This document shows positions 11,925 through 25,125 of a stretch of 64,000 nt of DNA, in pieces. The notes below the pieces were generated by a model that was given only the letters and a program-made list of their open reading frames with translations, ran no database searches and was not told where the DNA came from. The stretch is from positions 62,001-126,000 of the forward strand of contig JAQQWL010000013.1 of the NCBI GenBank assembly GCA_038363925.1, read 5' to 3'. Both the position numbers and the translations under genes were made by a program. Positions within the stretch are counted from its first letter, which is position 1. Each line of letters opens with the position of its first letter. Source of the stretch: Apiospora phragmitis (taxonomy: Eukaryota > Ascomycota > Sordariomycetes > Amphisphaeriales > Apiosporaceae).

Positions 11925-12145
11925 TTAAATAAAAGTATTTTTAAAAGTACAAACCGATTTAATTCGTAATATAAGCGTATAAACTTTTAATTAAACTTAT
12001 TTTTATCGCGTACTTATTTAATCTTACAACGTAACTTTTTAACCTACGCTTTTATTTATTTTATTACTTATAACTCGACTAGACTATAGTAATAAAACCG
12101 TATCGCCGCACTTATTTTATTATATAACGACTGTTCGTAATACGA
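11924..12145 (+). repeat. 5'-truncated LTR copy, RIP-degraded
   Basis: This segment aligns by eye to 61449–61648, the interior and end of a 243-base solo LTR. Shared blocks are GTTAAATAAAAGTA, CTTATTTTTATCGCG, AACCGTATCGCCGCACTTAT and CGTAAT. Here most C is changed to T. The first ~43 bases of the LTR are absent and the synthetase coding sequence is joined in their place. The junction is therefore a deletion or recombination breakpoint and not a clean LTR insertion. Confidence 0.6.
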
Positions 12146-12476
12146 AAATTAGCTTTTAAACTTAAAATAATAATTATCGAGTAGCGAGCTATTAGAATTT
12201 ACTTACGAGATATTTTTAAACCTTTAAACTCTTAGTTATATAAATATAAATAAAGCCGCGGTTAAAAAGTAATCTCTTTAAATTTTAAATAACTTAGTAA
12301 TTAATAAATATTTATTTAAAAAGCGCCTATACTTATTAATTCTCGGTATATACGCTAAATCGAAACTTTAGCTTATAATAAAATTATTTAACTTAATAAT
12401 ACTTATAAAAGGCTATTATTTTATAAGCTTTAAAAAAGCTTAATATTTTAATATTTACTTAATTAAATAAAGTATA

Positions 12477-13478
12477 TATTAAATAAGCTTTCGTACGTAC
12501 GTATAAGTAGGGGTTTAAGTAGTGTTATATTATTATATTCTATTATTTATACTTATTTATAATATTAGCTATAAGGGGCATCGTATGCCCCTCTTAATAA
12601 AATAGAAAAGGGGTTCGTACGCGCAGGTACGTAACACTTTTTTAAAGTAATATAAATAGTTTTAATTTTAATTATTCTAATACTAGCAGTTTTTTATTTT
12701 AGTAATAGAATTAGTCTATTACCCCTTTTAAATACGGGCCTTCCCTTCTCGAGGGTTTCGTACGAATTAGTTGCGCTAATCCGGTATTCGGTGCCTACTT
12801 AAGTCGTATAGGTGATATTATACCCTTTTAACGTTAATTTTATTAAGTAATAAATTCTTTTAATTAATTATTTTAATCGTTTAATAATAATAACGATAAT
12901 AAAGGAAATTATTATATATTAATATATATTATTTCTAGTTATAAATTAAGAAGAACGGTTTAAAAGTAGTAATAGTAATAGGGGTGCCGTCGTATATCGC
13001 GATACGTTATACCTTATCGGGGACGTGCGAGTCCAGCTTTTTAATATACGCATTTATACGTACGGTAAGGCTGTTTATCGAAACTATTTATTCGAGGGCC
13101 TTGTTTAAGGATACCTTAGTAAGGGCTTTTATCGGGTTATATTTATTATCGATGTAATAGATCTATAAGATCTCTCTTTTCTCTTACGACTCTTCGGAGG
13201 GATATAATATTAATTATAAGCCTCTTTTCGTTTATTATACTTAATTTAATTAAATAGTAATAAAAAGATTTTAAATTTATATAAAAGGTTATTAATATAT
13301 TTTAAAATCTTAGGGTTTATATAATTTTTTTAAGCGTAGTATTTAATACGATACCGTTATTTATATTAAAAATTATATTATATAGTTCGTTAATTAATAC
13401 GCTTCGTATAACTCTTTTATATTTCGTTAAGCTTTAATAAATAATATTACTTTAAACTCTAAACTAGTTTTTTGTATA
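12477..13478 (-). mobile_element. 3' part of a Ty1/copia element in reverse orientation
   Basis: 12477–12682 is the reverse complement of the LTR at 15449–15656 (TG…CA type, both ends eroded to TA). The sequence to its right, read on the minus strand, matches the copia element's 3' internal region. It includes a derived version of the RNase H end at about 13000–13200 that corresponds to 22620–22780. The fragment is interrupted at 13479 by a pogo-like element and appears to resume for about 150 bases (15301–15448) before the next copia element begins. Confidence 0.7.
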
Positions 13479-15300
13479 ACGTATCCCATAAGCGAATATC
13501 CTATATAAACGAATATCTCATTCTTTTATACCCTTTCTAATAAACTATAAATTAATTTTATTATAACGTATTTAATATATTAAAATTAATCGGAATCTTT
13601 ATTTTTAAATACTTCTATATTATTTTAATAAGTACGCATATTATACCCGGGCTCTCCGTAAATTTTATAGCGTTATAAACGTATCCTAAACATCTTTATA
13701 TAATTACTCTTTCGACGCGATTTATTTTATAATTATTTATTAATATCCTTTTAAGACTATAGGTTTTTTTTAGCTTATATACGAAGTAATCCTTTATTTT
13801 ATAGCCGTTTTTTTTTTCGTACGGCGGCGCCGGCTAGGTATTTTGTTTACTTTTCGAAATATCGCGTTTTTACTTTTTAAAAGAGTAACTCGGTATATAA
13901 TATACGTTATAACTTTTACGATTTAGTTAAAACTAATTAAAATAAACGTCGGAAAACTATTTTAATATTGTATAATACGGTTTCGAATATATTCGGTTTA
14001 GGATTAAGCTTTAATCAGGTTATTTAAAGTTTTTAATTCTTAAGAAATAAATAGGCCAGAAAACGTCCCCGGAAGTGTTAAAGTACGTAATTTTATATTT
14101 AACTATGAAATAATATATTCCGGATTATACGAAACGAGTGCTATTTTTTAAAACGCTTTTAAAAACGTTAATAAGAAATTTTCTTTTAAAATATAAATAA
14201 TATACGCCTATATAATATATTTAATTTCTTTTTTATACGCTTTTTTAATATATAAAAATAGCCGATATTAAAAGGTTAAAATTTATATAATAAATAAGAA
14301 AATATATAAAATATAATAATCGAGTTCTTTTTATAATAAAGCTCGAAAGTTATTAAGTAATAACTTTCGTAGCCGTTTAAAATTAAAAAGCGATAATAAC
14401 TTTTTATATAAAACTTAATATATTAATTAAAGTATCGAATTTAATTCTCGCCTTTTTTATTCGTAATTTAATTATTTTTAATAATTATAATTACTTAATT
14501 TTTTAATAATAAGCTATTTTCGTATTAAGAAAAGAGGTGTGTTTTTTTAATAAAAATAATATATAAAGGGATAGCGTAACCGTATAATCCGATATTTTAA
14601 ATAATTATAATTTATTCCCGGTTCTTTTATTATATTACCTTAAGTTTTCTACGTTAATTAGAGGTGGTTATAACTATTTTAAACGAGATTTAATTTATAA
14701 AAAAACCGGTCTCGTCGAAATTATAAATATCCTTTTTTTAGATCTTATATTTATAAATTATATTCCGTATAAAGGTAAATTACGCGTAATACGCGTTGGG
14801 ATCTTTATAAAGGACTTCTTAATAATCGATTCTTCGGTTAAAACGCGTCCGGAAGTTTAGTTGTCGTTATACGAAATTAAAGGCCTAATTAATACCGACG
14901 CGTCCCGCGTCGCGTAAATTAAATAATCGATTCGCTATATCTTTTATATTACTTAGCCGGGGAGGAAACGATCGCGTATTTAAATTAATAATATATTAAA
15001 TAATCGTATCTTTTTCAGAATTTAGAAACTTTTAAAAATTCGTAAATATTTCGCGTCGTATAGGTTAACTATTTCGTTTACGCTGTAAAGTTTTTAATAA
15101 GACGTAATAAATTAATATAGCTTTTTATACGTTTAAAATTAAGTCTTTTTAAAACGCTTAAAGCGTTAGAATTATATCACTCTCTTTCTAAAGTTATAAC
15201 ATTTTCGGACGTAAAAGAATATAAAAAAAGGTTAAAGCTATAAAGAAATTTATAAAAGTGGGATATTCGCTTATGTGGGACATTCGCTTATGGGATACGT
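13479..15300 (-). mobile_element. Fot1/pogo-like DNA transposon, copy 1 (degenerate)
   Basis: An 1822-base element flanked by TA (13477–13478 and 15301–15302). Its terminal inverted repeats begin ACGTATCCCATAAGCGAAT. Each end holds two tandem copies of an ATAAGCGAATATC-like motif. On the minus strand a degraded transposase can be followed, with YNFDETGF near 14700–14731, the first catalytic Asp region of pogo/Fot1 DDE transposases. A TSNxxRKxKVIQ-like block follows near 14600–14690. Stops are frequent, from C-to-T change. Confidence 0.85.
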
Positions 15301-15448
15301 TAATTTATTTTTTAACTTAATAAGATTAAGTTATTAAATTAAAAAGCTAAGTTTTTATTATTTATAAACGAGCCGTTAATAAAAATATTTATCTTCGTAT
15401 AATAAAGGTTAAGCGGAATATATTTTAAACCGCGTGTCGGGTTTTAAA

Positions 15449-15656
15449 TATTAGAACAACAGGAACTAAGGTTTTCTATACTATATTAAAAAGGGTGCCA
15501 CGTACTTACGCGCACGAACCCCTTTTCTATTTTATAAAGAGGGGCATATAATGCCCCTTATAGCTCGCATTAAAAATAGATATAAATAAAAAGAATATAA
15601 TAATATAACCTCGATTAAACCTAGAACCCCCGTACGTACGAACAGCTTATTTAATA
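15449..15656 (+). repeat. 5' LTR of the copia element
   Basis: A 208-base repeat starting TATTAGAACAACAGG (TG eroded to TA) and ending GCTTATTTAATA. It contains the palindrome-like GGGGCATATAATGCCCC. It matches 23089–23260 in direct orientation and 12477–12682 inverted. Confidence 0.7.
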
Positions 15657-18600
15657 CTAATTAGTGGTTACTCGTGGCGATTATAGATTAATAAGAGTAA
15701 AGAGACCGTTTTACGTCCTTACCGACGTAAGGGCGACCGTGCTAAAGAGCCCCGAGAATTTCCGCCCATTAGAGATTTAGAGGAAGAGCTGAACTAAATT
15801 AACCTTTTCCCGAGTATATGTTATAAGGAGGAAACTAGGTTTTAAATTATACGCGAAACTAGCTAAGCTATATAATTATATATTTAAATAACCTTATCGT
15901 ACGATCTATAAAACGATAACCCCTATTAAAATAGAATTAATTACGATCGGCGAATCGGGGCCGAGCCCGGACATATCGAACTTAAATAAACCGACGACTT
16001 TAAACCTCGAACTATTTACATACGAAGAGGTATTTTAAAATATCGAGATTTTATTAATAGTTTAAAATAAAAACGTAAACCTCGTTTTTTAAGAATTCGA
16101 ACCCTTAAACGTACTCTTCGAAAAGATAATACTTAACTATTTACGACGTACCTCGTATAATATTTCTTAAAATATTATATATTAAAAATAAAAAAAACTT
16201 TCCTTTAAAAAGTATTTAATATAAAATTCGAAGAATAAACCGAATACTATTTTAGTTAAGTTAATTATACGTTTTAAAAAGAGTTTTATTATTATTTCGA
16301 GGGAAATAAAGCTAATATACCGGTAAACGAATCCTTTAAAAATAAGCTCGTAAGTTTAATATTATCGGCCGCTTTTACTTATTAATGAGACCGAATAATA
16401 AAACCGACTTCGAAAACCCGAAAATAGGATGTTTTATACTCTTCTTAAGAATAAATAATCGAATAACCGCCGCCTAAACTAGAAATACCCGGTTTTTATA
16501 TAAAGCAATAGTTCGCGACACCACGGGATACTCTAGGCCCGACGTCTAACCTTAGATTCCTAAATATTTAAACATTATAAAATATCGTCCCTTTTTCTTT
16601 TTTAACTCCGGTACCGCCGGACTAAACCGTACGATTATCTAGTTTAATATACGTTATAAATTATAATATCCTTTTAAATCGAGCTATTTATAACGATAAA
16701 ATCCAGTAAAATAAAATCGTTACCTTTTTAAAGGTATAGAAAAAGGAAAAGAATTATACCGGTAAGCTATACGATATCTTTAGCGATAAAGTACGGATAT
16801 TTATTAAAACATGCCGACGGTTAAATATATTAGAGGACTAATATTATGCGATCTTCCCGGATATTCTTTTCAGCCGTGCGGAGGTATTTTATTTTAATTA
16901 TATTAGATTTAAAAAAATTAAAACGATTCGTACTTTAATATAATAATAAATTACGTATAATATTTTATAAATTAAACGATAACTTTTTTTATACGAGTAA
17001 AAAGTAAAAACGCCGAGAAATAAATTATCGAGGTTTTAGAAATCTTATTAAATAAGCTCTAACTCGTATAACGAGTCCTTAGAAAAGTATTCGAAAAAAA
17101 GATCGCTTTTTATACCTTAATCGTACGAGCTTACCGAGGAGTTCCGGAGTTTATACCGGTCTTTATTAATTAAAAGCGAATATACGAAGCGTTATTTTTA
17201 AACCTTCGCGTATTATTAAATATAGTTACGGATTAAAAGCTCTCGGAATAGTATTTAACGAAGAAACTATATCGAAACCCGGTTATAAAGATATACTTAA
17301 TTAATAAACGGTTTATAAATAACCGTACGAAAAGAAACTAATTAATTTATAATAGTAAATTATTATATAATAACCGATTATTAAAATAAGATAAAAAATA
17401 ACGACTTATAAATACGTTCCGGCCTAGGTTATTATATAAAAACCGGTAGTTCGAATAAAGAATTTACCGAGTTTATTATAAATAAAGTTATTAGTTAATA
17501 AATTACTTAATTAAAAAGCGAACCCGTATAATAATTTAATATTTTTAAACGTATAATAATATTAAATAAGATTTCTTTATTTAAGACGAATACGAGGATC
17601 TCGTATAAAACTAAAAAAGGGAAAAGGAGGAGCTAAAAAACGACGAAGAAGAGTATAACTATTTTAATTTAAAAGATATATAATAAGGTATTATTTATTT
17701 AATAGACGCCGCGTTTTATTATTAATTTATTAACGAGGATATTTATTCTTTAAAAGTTATCGTATAAGTTAATTAATTTAATTTTAATAGTTTACATAAC
17801 TAGACTTATTAAAGAGAGCTTTAAGATAACGGCGCCGCCTTGCTTTTAATAATCGAAAAGCTTTAAGTAGAGGTTTACGTATAAGAGAATTTAGACGTAC
17901 GAATCGGTTAAACCCCGGGAAGCGCCGAAATGAAGTTCGAAAGCTTAAAGTTTATTTTATCGATTAAAATAATCGATATACGAAACCGATTAAAGGTAAC
18001 TAGGTATTATATTTTAAATACTATAACCTTTTTTTTATTCTCGTTATACGATGCCGATAGGTTTTAAGCGTATTATAATAATATTTTTAATTTTATTATA
18101 TAAAAATATAGCGAAATATTTCTTATAATTAAGAAATAAAGATACTTGTTCTTTAATACCGACCGTATAAAAACGACGTTATATTTTATCGAAAGATAGC
18201 TTTAATACCTTTATCGACGGTTTGGACACCCTCGTACGAAGAAGCTTTATACTTTTTAAAGAACGCCGATTACAACGACGTCGATTTTACTATTTTTAAC
18301 GAAATTTAGAAGTTCTGTTCTTAATATTAATTATACGATCCGGCACTATAAAGATTTAAATTCTCGCTATAAAACAAATACGATTTTAATTACGAAATTA
18401 TTATAAACGTTATTTACGTTAATAAATAAAACGTACTTTACGTAATTAATTTAAGTACATCTTTTTAAATAATTATATTCTTATATTCGCTTAGTATACG
18501 AGATATTTAAAATACCTTTTATAAATATTAAATATATGTATATTAAAGACCTTTTATAAATATTAAATATACGTATATAAAGACCTTTTAATTATATTTC

Positions 18601-20647
18601 GTATAATTCGAGTACGTATTTTTAAAAAGAGTTTTAAAATTATATATAAATAATAAGAATTACTTATAAATAAATACTTATGGAAGCTTATTAAATAATA
18701 AGTAAAGTCGAATAAATATACGTTCTATTACGTAAAGCTTTTAATATCCTATAGAAAGATCTCGGTTACTAAACGAATATCGAAACAATACTCTAGATAG
18801 CTATTAAAGCTCTAAAAGATACGGCTGGCCCCGACGGCTTAATACCTACCCTGCTCGTATTTAAAATATACCCTCGTATTAACGGGAACTTATTAACGTT
18901 ACCGGAGATCTAGGCACGAGGAAAAGCTATATAGAAAGTAATAAAGATACTCTGGAAAATATATATAAATATCGATATTTACCGAGCTTTAAATACCCGG
19001 AACGGACCGGCTATTTATAATATTTTAATACTCCCGCTCCGAAATATAGTTTTAATTTAACGAAAAAAGGAAAAATAAACCGGACTATATAAAATAATAG
19101 TTATCGAAAACCGTATAATCCGGGTAAATACCCTAAACGGCTCAAAAACCTTTCGAGTAATTTAAATTAAACCATACTACCGGAAATAGGCCGAAGAACC
19201 GCACGACGAGCCGGATATATAACTAGATCCGGAATAGCCGGTAAATATTTTAAATACCGAACCGATAGCCGAGGAAATTACGGTAGTTCCCGTACGACGT
19301 AGCCGGGAACGACCTAGAAAATATCTACTCCGGAATATTCTAACCGCCGTATTCCTTACTTAAAAGGAATAGAATAATTACGATTTAGTAATTAAGCTTC
19401 GATAAAACGGCGTTATTACCTCGTCCGGATATCTATTTTAAGAGTTCGACGCGGAGAAGATTAATAATCTCGCCGTACGAGGAGTTTTCGAATTTATTCG
19501 ATTCGACCCGGGTAAGTATATTAGCCGGAGAATTTTTAAAATACGGCTCGTACGAGAAATTAAGGGCAAAACTATAAAGCTATACGAGAAATTTAAGCTC
19601 GTAATATAAAACTACGGAGATATAGAAAAGAAGCCTATTTTAATTCAATTATCGATAATTTAGAAAATAAGTTAAAAACATCTTTTAACTTTCGAACCGA
19701 CCTTAATTTAAAACTTTAATATATAAAGCGAGCTACGCGATATTATATAAACGTATATTTATTTATACGATAAATTAAACCGACTAGTTTACGTACGCTT
19801 ATTAATAAAATTAAAGATTTAATATCTCGAAGGGACGCTATTTTAAATCGTATTACCCTTATACGAATTAATAAAATCGAGACTTTATTAGTTTAAAACG
19901 TACTATAATTACTATATATAAAATTTAAAAATAATAATTTTAATATATAACGCTTATTTATTATCTATTATAGCCCCTTTCTTTAAAAAAGAGGAAGAAA
20001 AGTTAATAAAGGAATAATTCCGTATAAAGTTAAAGAGTATTTTAAACCGAAAATACGTTAATCGAGTTTAATGAAAATAAGATTTAATTAAAATCTTACG
20101 ATACCCTTTTTAAATAAAAAAGATAAGCTAATTAATTAAAACTTGTCGACTTAAAAACTATTAATAAAAACTAGTAAAATATTTCTTAACGTATAAAAAG
20201 AGTATATCTAGCTTTTATTTATTAATTAAAAGTAGCGTACGACTTATTTATCGCCGCTTAAATATAAACTTTAAAAAATAAACATATTAAAAGCTTAAAT
20301 ATATAAATTAATTAATAATTTTAAAATCCGATACGCGGCTTAAATATATCTTATTAAATCTTTATCGTATAAAGATATATATTTTTATTAACGGTTCTTT
20401 CGCGAATAATAAAGACCTGACTTCTTAGCATAGATAACTAGTTATATTAAGCTAAGTGCTTAGTTAAACGTGGGACTGGTTCGAGATTTAAGGTAATATT
20501 ATTTATTAAAGCTCGACGAAATATAAAAGAACTGCTTAAAGCGTATTAATTAATAAACTATACGGTATAATTTCTAATACTAATAGCGGTATTATACTTA
20601 ATACCACGTTTAATAAAAGTATACAGAGCTTCGGATTTTAAGAGGTA

Positions 20648-22505
20648 ACGTACCCCATAAGCGAGCTGCGTATATAAGCGAGCTACGTATTTTCTATTAT
20701 TAAGCTTTATAAGTTATAAATTAATTTTATTATAACGTATTTAATATATTAAAATTGATCGGAATCCTCATCTCTAGATACTTTTATATTATTTTAATAA
20801 ATACGCGTATTATACCCGGGCTTTCCGTAGATTCTATAGCGTTATAAGCGTGTCTTAAACGTCCTCGTACAATTACTCTTTTAACGCGATTCGTTTTATA
20901 ATTATTTATTAATATTCTTTTAAAACTATAAGTCTTTTTTAGTTTATATATAAAATAATTTTTTATTTTATAGCCGTTTCTTTTTTATACGGCGGCGCCG
21001 GCTAAGTATTTTATTTACTTTTCGAAGTGTCGCGTTTTTACTTTTTAAAAAAGTAACTTAATATATAACTTACGTTATAACCTTAACGATTTAATTAAAG
21101 CTAATTAAAATAAACGTTAAAAAGTTATTTTAATACCGTACGATACGGTTTTAAACGTATTTAATTTAAAATTAAACCTTAATTAAATTATTTAAAGTTT
21201 TTAATTCTTAAAGGATAAATAAGTTAAAAAACGTCCCTAAAAATATTAAAATATATAGCTTTATATTTAATTATGAAATAATATATTCCGGATTGTACGA
21301 AACGATTCCTATTTTTTAAAAGCTTTTTTATATATTCGAAACCGTAAAAATCGCCTGGAACGCTTTTAAAAACGCTAATAGGAAATCTTCCTTAAAAATA
21401 TAAGTAATATACGCCCGTATAAAACCTTTAATTTCTTTCTTATACGCCTTTTTTAATATATAAAAATAATTAATATCAAGAGGTTAAAGATTATTCGATA
21501 AAAGAAAATATAAAGTATAATAATCGAGTTCTTTTTATAATAGAGCTCGAAAGTTATTAAGTAGTAGCTTTTATAGCCGTTTAAAACTAAAAGGCGATAA
21601 TAACCTTTCGTACGAGACCTAATATATTAATTAAAGTATCGAATCTAGTTCTCGCCTCTTTTATTTATAGTTTAGCTATTTTTAATAACTACGATCACCT
21701 AGTCCTTCGGTAATAGGCTATTTTTATATTAAAAAAAGAGGTACGTTTTCCCGGTAAAAATAATATACGAAAGGATAGCGTAACCGTTTAATCCGACGCC
21801 TTAAATAATTATAACCTTTTCCCGGTTCCCTTACTATATTACCTTAGGCCTTCCGTATTAATCGGAGGTGGTTACGATTATTTCGAACGAGATTTAGTTT
21901 ATAAAAAACCCGGTCTCGTCGAAATTATATATATCCTCTTTTTATATCTTATATTTATTAATTATATTTTATATAAAAATAAATTACGCGCGATACGCGT
22001 TAAAGTCTTTATAAAAGACTTTTTAATAATTAATTCTTCGATTAAAACGCGTCCGGATGTCTAGTTATCGTTATATAAAATTAAAGGCTTAATTAACGCC
22101 GACACGTCTCGCGTCGTGTAAACTAAATAATTAATTCGTTATATCTTTTACACTATTTAGCCGAGAAAAAAAACGATCGCGTATTTAAATTAATAATATA
22201 TCGAATAATTAATTCCTTTTTAAAATTAGAAAGTTTTCGAAAGTTTATAGAGATTTCGAATCGTGATTAAATTCCGCGTCGTCAACTACGTAACATTAAC
22301 TCTAAAACATGATATATCGCTATAGCTTCTCGTATATATAATTTCGGGTTATTTTAAAACGCTTAAAGCGTTAAATTAAACCATTTTTCTTTATTTTTTA
22401 ATTCTATATTTATTAAAGAAGAAAAGTTAATATAAAATTAATTATAAGAAAATTAATTAAAAGTACGTAGCTCGCTTATATGCGTAGCTCGCTTATAGGG
22501 TACGT
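20648..22505 (-). mobile_element. Fot1/pogo-like DNA transposon, copy 2, inserted in copia RNase H
   Basis: An 1858-base element flanked by TA (20646–20647, 22506–22507). Its ends read ACGTACCCCATAAGCGAGC and the inverse. Each end has two tandem ATAAGCGAGCTACGTA motifs, unlike the GAATATC version in copies 1 and 3. The interior is closely alike to the other copies, including the DETGF region near 21905–21930 on the minus strand. It splits the copia RNase H into 20375–20647 and 22506–22780, so it inserted after the copia element. Confidence 0.85.
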
Positions 22506-23088
22506 TATTAATAATTCTTTATATAGATTCGAAATTATTTTACGAATATTTAATTAAATTAAGAAAGATAAACGAGAAAAGATTAATAATCGATATTATA
22601 TTACTCTGAGAATCGTACGAAAAAAGAGAGATCTCGAAAATCTATTAAGTCGACGGCCGAGATAACCTTATAGAAGCCTTTACTAAGAAATCTCTAAATA
22701 AAGCCCTTGAATAGCTGGTATTAATTAATAGGTTAACCGTACGCGTAGAAGCGTATATCGAGAGACTAAACTCGTACGGCGAGTAAGAAAAGTGGATAAG
22801 AAATAAAAGAGAGGAAAGAGAGATATCTTCTTTTTTAACGGGGTATAACGTATCTCGGTATACGACGGCGTACTTATTATTATTACTTTTAAACGATTAA
22901 AATAATTAATTAAAAAGATTTATTATTTAATAAAATTAATATTAAAAAGGTATAATGTTATTTATATAGCTTAAATAAGTACCGAATACCGGATTAATAT
23001 AACTCATTCGTACGAGACCTTTACGAAAAGAAGACTCGTCTTAAAAAGGAGAGCTAGCTAAGTCTATCGTTAAAATAAAAACTGCTAA

Positions 23089-23260
23089 TATTAAAATAAT
23101 AAGAACTAAGGTTTTTTATACTATTTCAAAAAAGTGTTACGTACCTGCGCGTATAAACCCCTTATAGCTCGTATTAAGGATAGATATAAATAAATAAAAT
23201 ATAATAGTATAACCTCGATTAAGCCCGGAACCTTTATACGTACAAACAGCTTATTTAATA
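23089..23260 (+). repeat. 3' LTR of the copia element, with a 36-base internal deletion
   Basis: Matches the 5' LTR except that the GGGGCATATAATGCCCC hairpin segment has been lost between two direct CCCCTT repeats, consistent with slippage or recombination. It directly abuts a truncated pogo copy on the right. Confidence 0.7.
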
Positions 23261-23261
23261 G

Positions 23262-24195
23262 TTTATATAATAAATAATAAATATAAAGTATAATAATCGA
23301 GTTTTTTTTATAATAAAGCTCGAAAATTATTAAGTAATAGTTTTCGTAGTTATTTAAAATTAATAGGTAATAAATACTCTTTTTATAAAATTTTATATAC
23401 TTATTAAAATATCGAATTTAATCCTCGCTTTTTTTATTCGTAATTTAATCGTTTTTAATAATTACGATTACTTAGTTTTTTAATAATAAATTATTTTCGT
23501 ATTAAAAAAAAGGGTAGGTTTTCTCGATAAAAATAATATACGAAGGGATAGTGTAATCGTATAATCTAACACTTTAAATAATTATAACTTATTTTTAATT
23601 TTTTTATTATATAACTTTAAGTTTTCCTCGTTAATTAAAAGTAATAATAGTTATTACGAACGAGATTTAATTTATAAAAAAGCTAGTCTCGTCGAAATTA
23701 TAAATATCCTCTTTTTAATAATCGATTTTTCGATTAAAACGCGTCCGGAAGTCTAGCTATCGTTATACGAAGTTCGAAGCCTAGTTAACGCCGACGCGTC
23801 CGGCGTCGCGTTAACGGAGTAGTCGATTCGCTATATCTTTTATACCGCTGAATTAAGGAGGAAACGATCACGTTTTTAAATTAATAATATATTAAATAAT
23901 CGTATCTTTTTCGGAATTAATTAATTTATAATAGTTAGCGGATATTTCACGTTTTAATTAAAAACCGAGCCGTCGGTTATATAAGGTCGCGTAAAAGATA
24001 TCGTACGTTTTAAAAATAAACGAAAATTTAATTTTAAGTTCTTTTAAATCGCTTAAAGCGCTAGGATTATTTAGCTTTCTTTTTAAATACTAATTATATT
24101 ATATAATAAAGGAATAAAGGAAAGAAGTAAGTTTATATTAAATTAAAAAGAAGTAGTAAATTCGGTTATTTAATAAATTCGCTTATAAAGTACTT
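23262..24195 (-). mobile_element. Fot1/pogo-like element, copy 4, truncated
   Basis: This stretch corresponds to about 14282–15300 of copy 1, including the DETGF region near 23676–23700. It ends in a related inverted-repeat end (ATTCGCTTATAAAGTACTT followed by TA). The other terminus and nearly half of the element are absent; it starts directly at the copia LTR end. Its end motif differs again from copies 1–3. Confidence 0.7.
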
Positions 24196-24359
24196 TATTA
24201 TTATAAATAAAGTTTAATAACTAATAATTAATCTTTAAAAAGTTAATACGCTAGTTATTAAAGTAAAAGGGTGTATTATAAGAGTTAAAAAGTAACGGCT
24301 TTATATCATAACGTTAACTTTTAATATTTATAACACCTTTAAGCTAGTTAATAAATTTA

Positions 24360-25125
24360 AATAATTCATTAAATAATTTTATTAAGTTAAATAATATACT
24401 AGGCTAGTAATTAAAGTCGAAGGATGATTTATTAATAGTAAAAATCTATTCATCCGAGTATGTGGTACTAGTAAGGAAGTGCACAAGACTATCTTTAAGA
24501 CTATAAAGAGGGAGGACCTTGTCATTATGTTAGAGAATGAGGTCGAGGGAGGACTTCTCAGTATTAGTAAGAGATCCATAGGGCCAATATCGTAACGCGT
24601 GGTGGTTCAGCTAACTCAGTCAAGGTGTGGTTAAATCAGACGAGGCGACTCAGCCAAAACAACGGCCTGTTGGCAACATGCCAGTCACGACTCGTTGCAA
24701 GTGTGCGCGGATCGTCAACTAGTGTATATAGACAGAACCACGGCATCTCTATACCGTCTTTAGTCCTTGATCAATAGGTAGCTCTAATCTACATGCTGCT
24801 ATACCCCCCTGTGGTCACAACAGCTAATCTATCAGTGTTATAGGTGTAGGATCCATAGTCCGTACTCGTTCGAAGGCATATATACTAGAAGAGGAGTAGA
24901 AATATGGGAGAGAAAAGGAGCAGACTAGTCATATATACGTGTAGCCCCTGCCTAAGTATTCCCTCGAACCCAATGGGTCATGAAACCCTATCCTTTGGAA
25001 CTGACATACTCGTACTCGCAGCCAACACCCTTCATAGTCCGCCGTAATCAGGGGCTAACCACCGGGGCAGTAACATGCGAACAACCTCTTCACTTAAAGA
25101 ACGAGCTATGCCTCTTCGAGACATA
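24360..25125. other. GC-normal island inside the RIP block, with probable LTR
   Basis: Composition returns to near normal for about 770 bases, then drops again. Within it, 24528–24822 begins TGTTAGAGAATGAGG and ends GGTCACAACA, and is preceded by the purine tract TAAAGAGGGAGGA. Purine tract then TG…CA is what the 3' LTR junction of a retroelement looks like. No second copy is present in the window and no target duplication was found. ORFs here are short and unsupported. A low-copy sequence that escaped RIP is the simplest reading. Confidence 0.4.

Larger units (their letters stand above)
15449..23260 (+). mobile_element. Ty1/copia LTR retrotransposon, RIP-degraded, interrupted by a pogo-like element
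   Basis: Direct repeats at 15449–15656 and 23089–23260 are the LTRs. They share GAACTAAGGTTTT, CTTATAGCTCG and AACAGCTTATTTAATA. The right copy lacks 36 bases between two CCCCTT words. Coding remnants are on the plus strand. At about 20375 is an RNase H-like FINGSFANNKDLTS. After the inserted pogo element the frame resumes, and near 22640–22700 reads VDGRDNL.EAFTKKS.NKALE, corresponding to the ADALTK end of copia RNase H. The order RNase H last before the 3' LTR, with no integrase after it, is the copia order. No intact gag-pol frame remains. Confidence 0.8.

Noticed and set aside
24382..24579. 65-codon minus-strand ORF in the GC-normal island
   Set aside because: Overlaps the purine tract and start of the probable LTR; composition and content do not suggest a protein.
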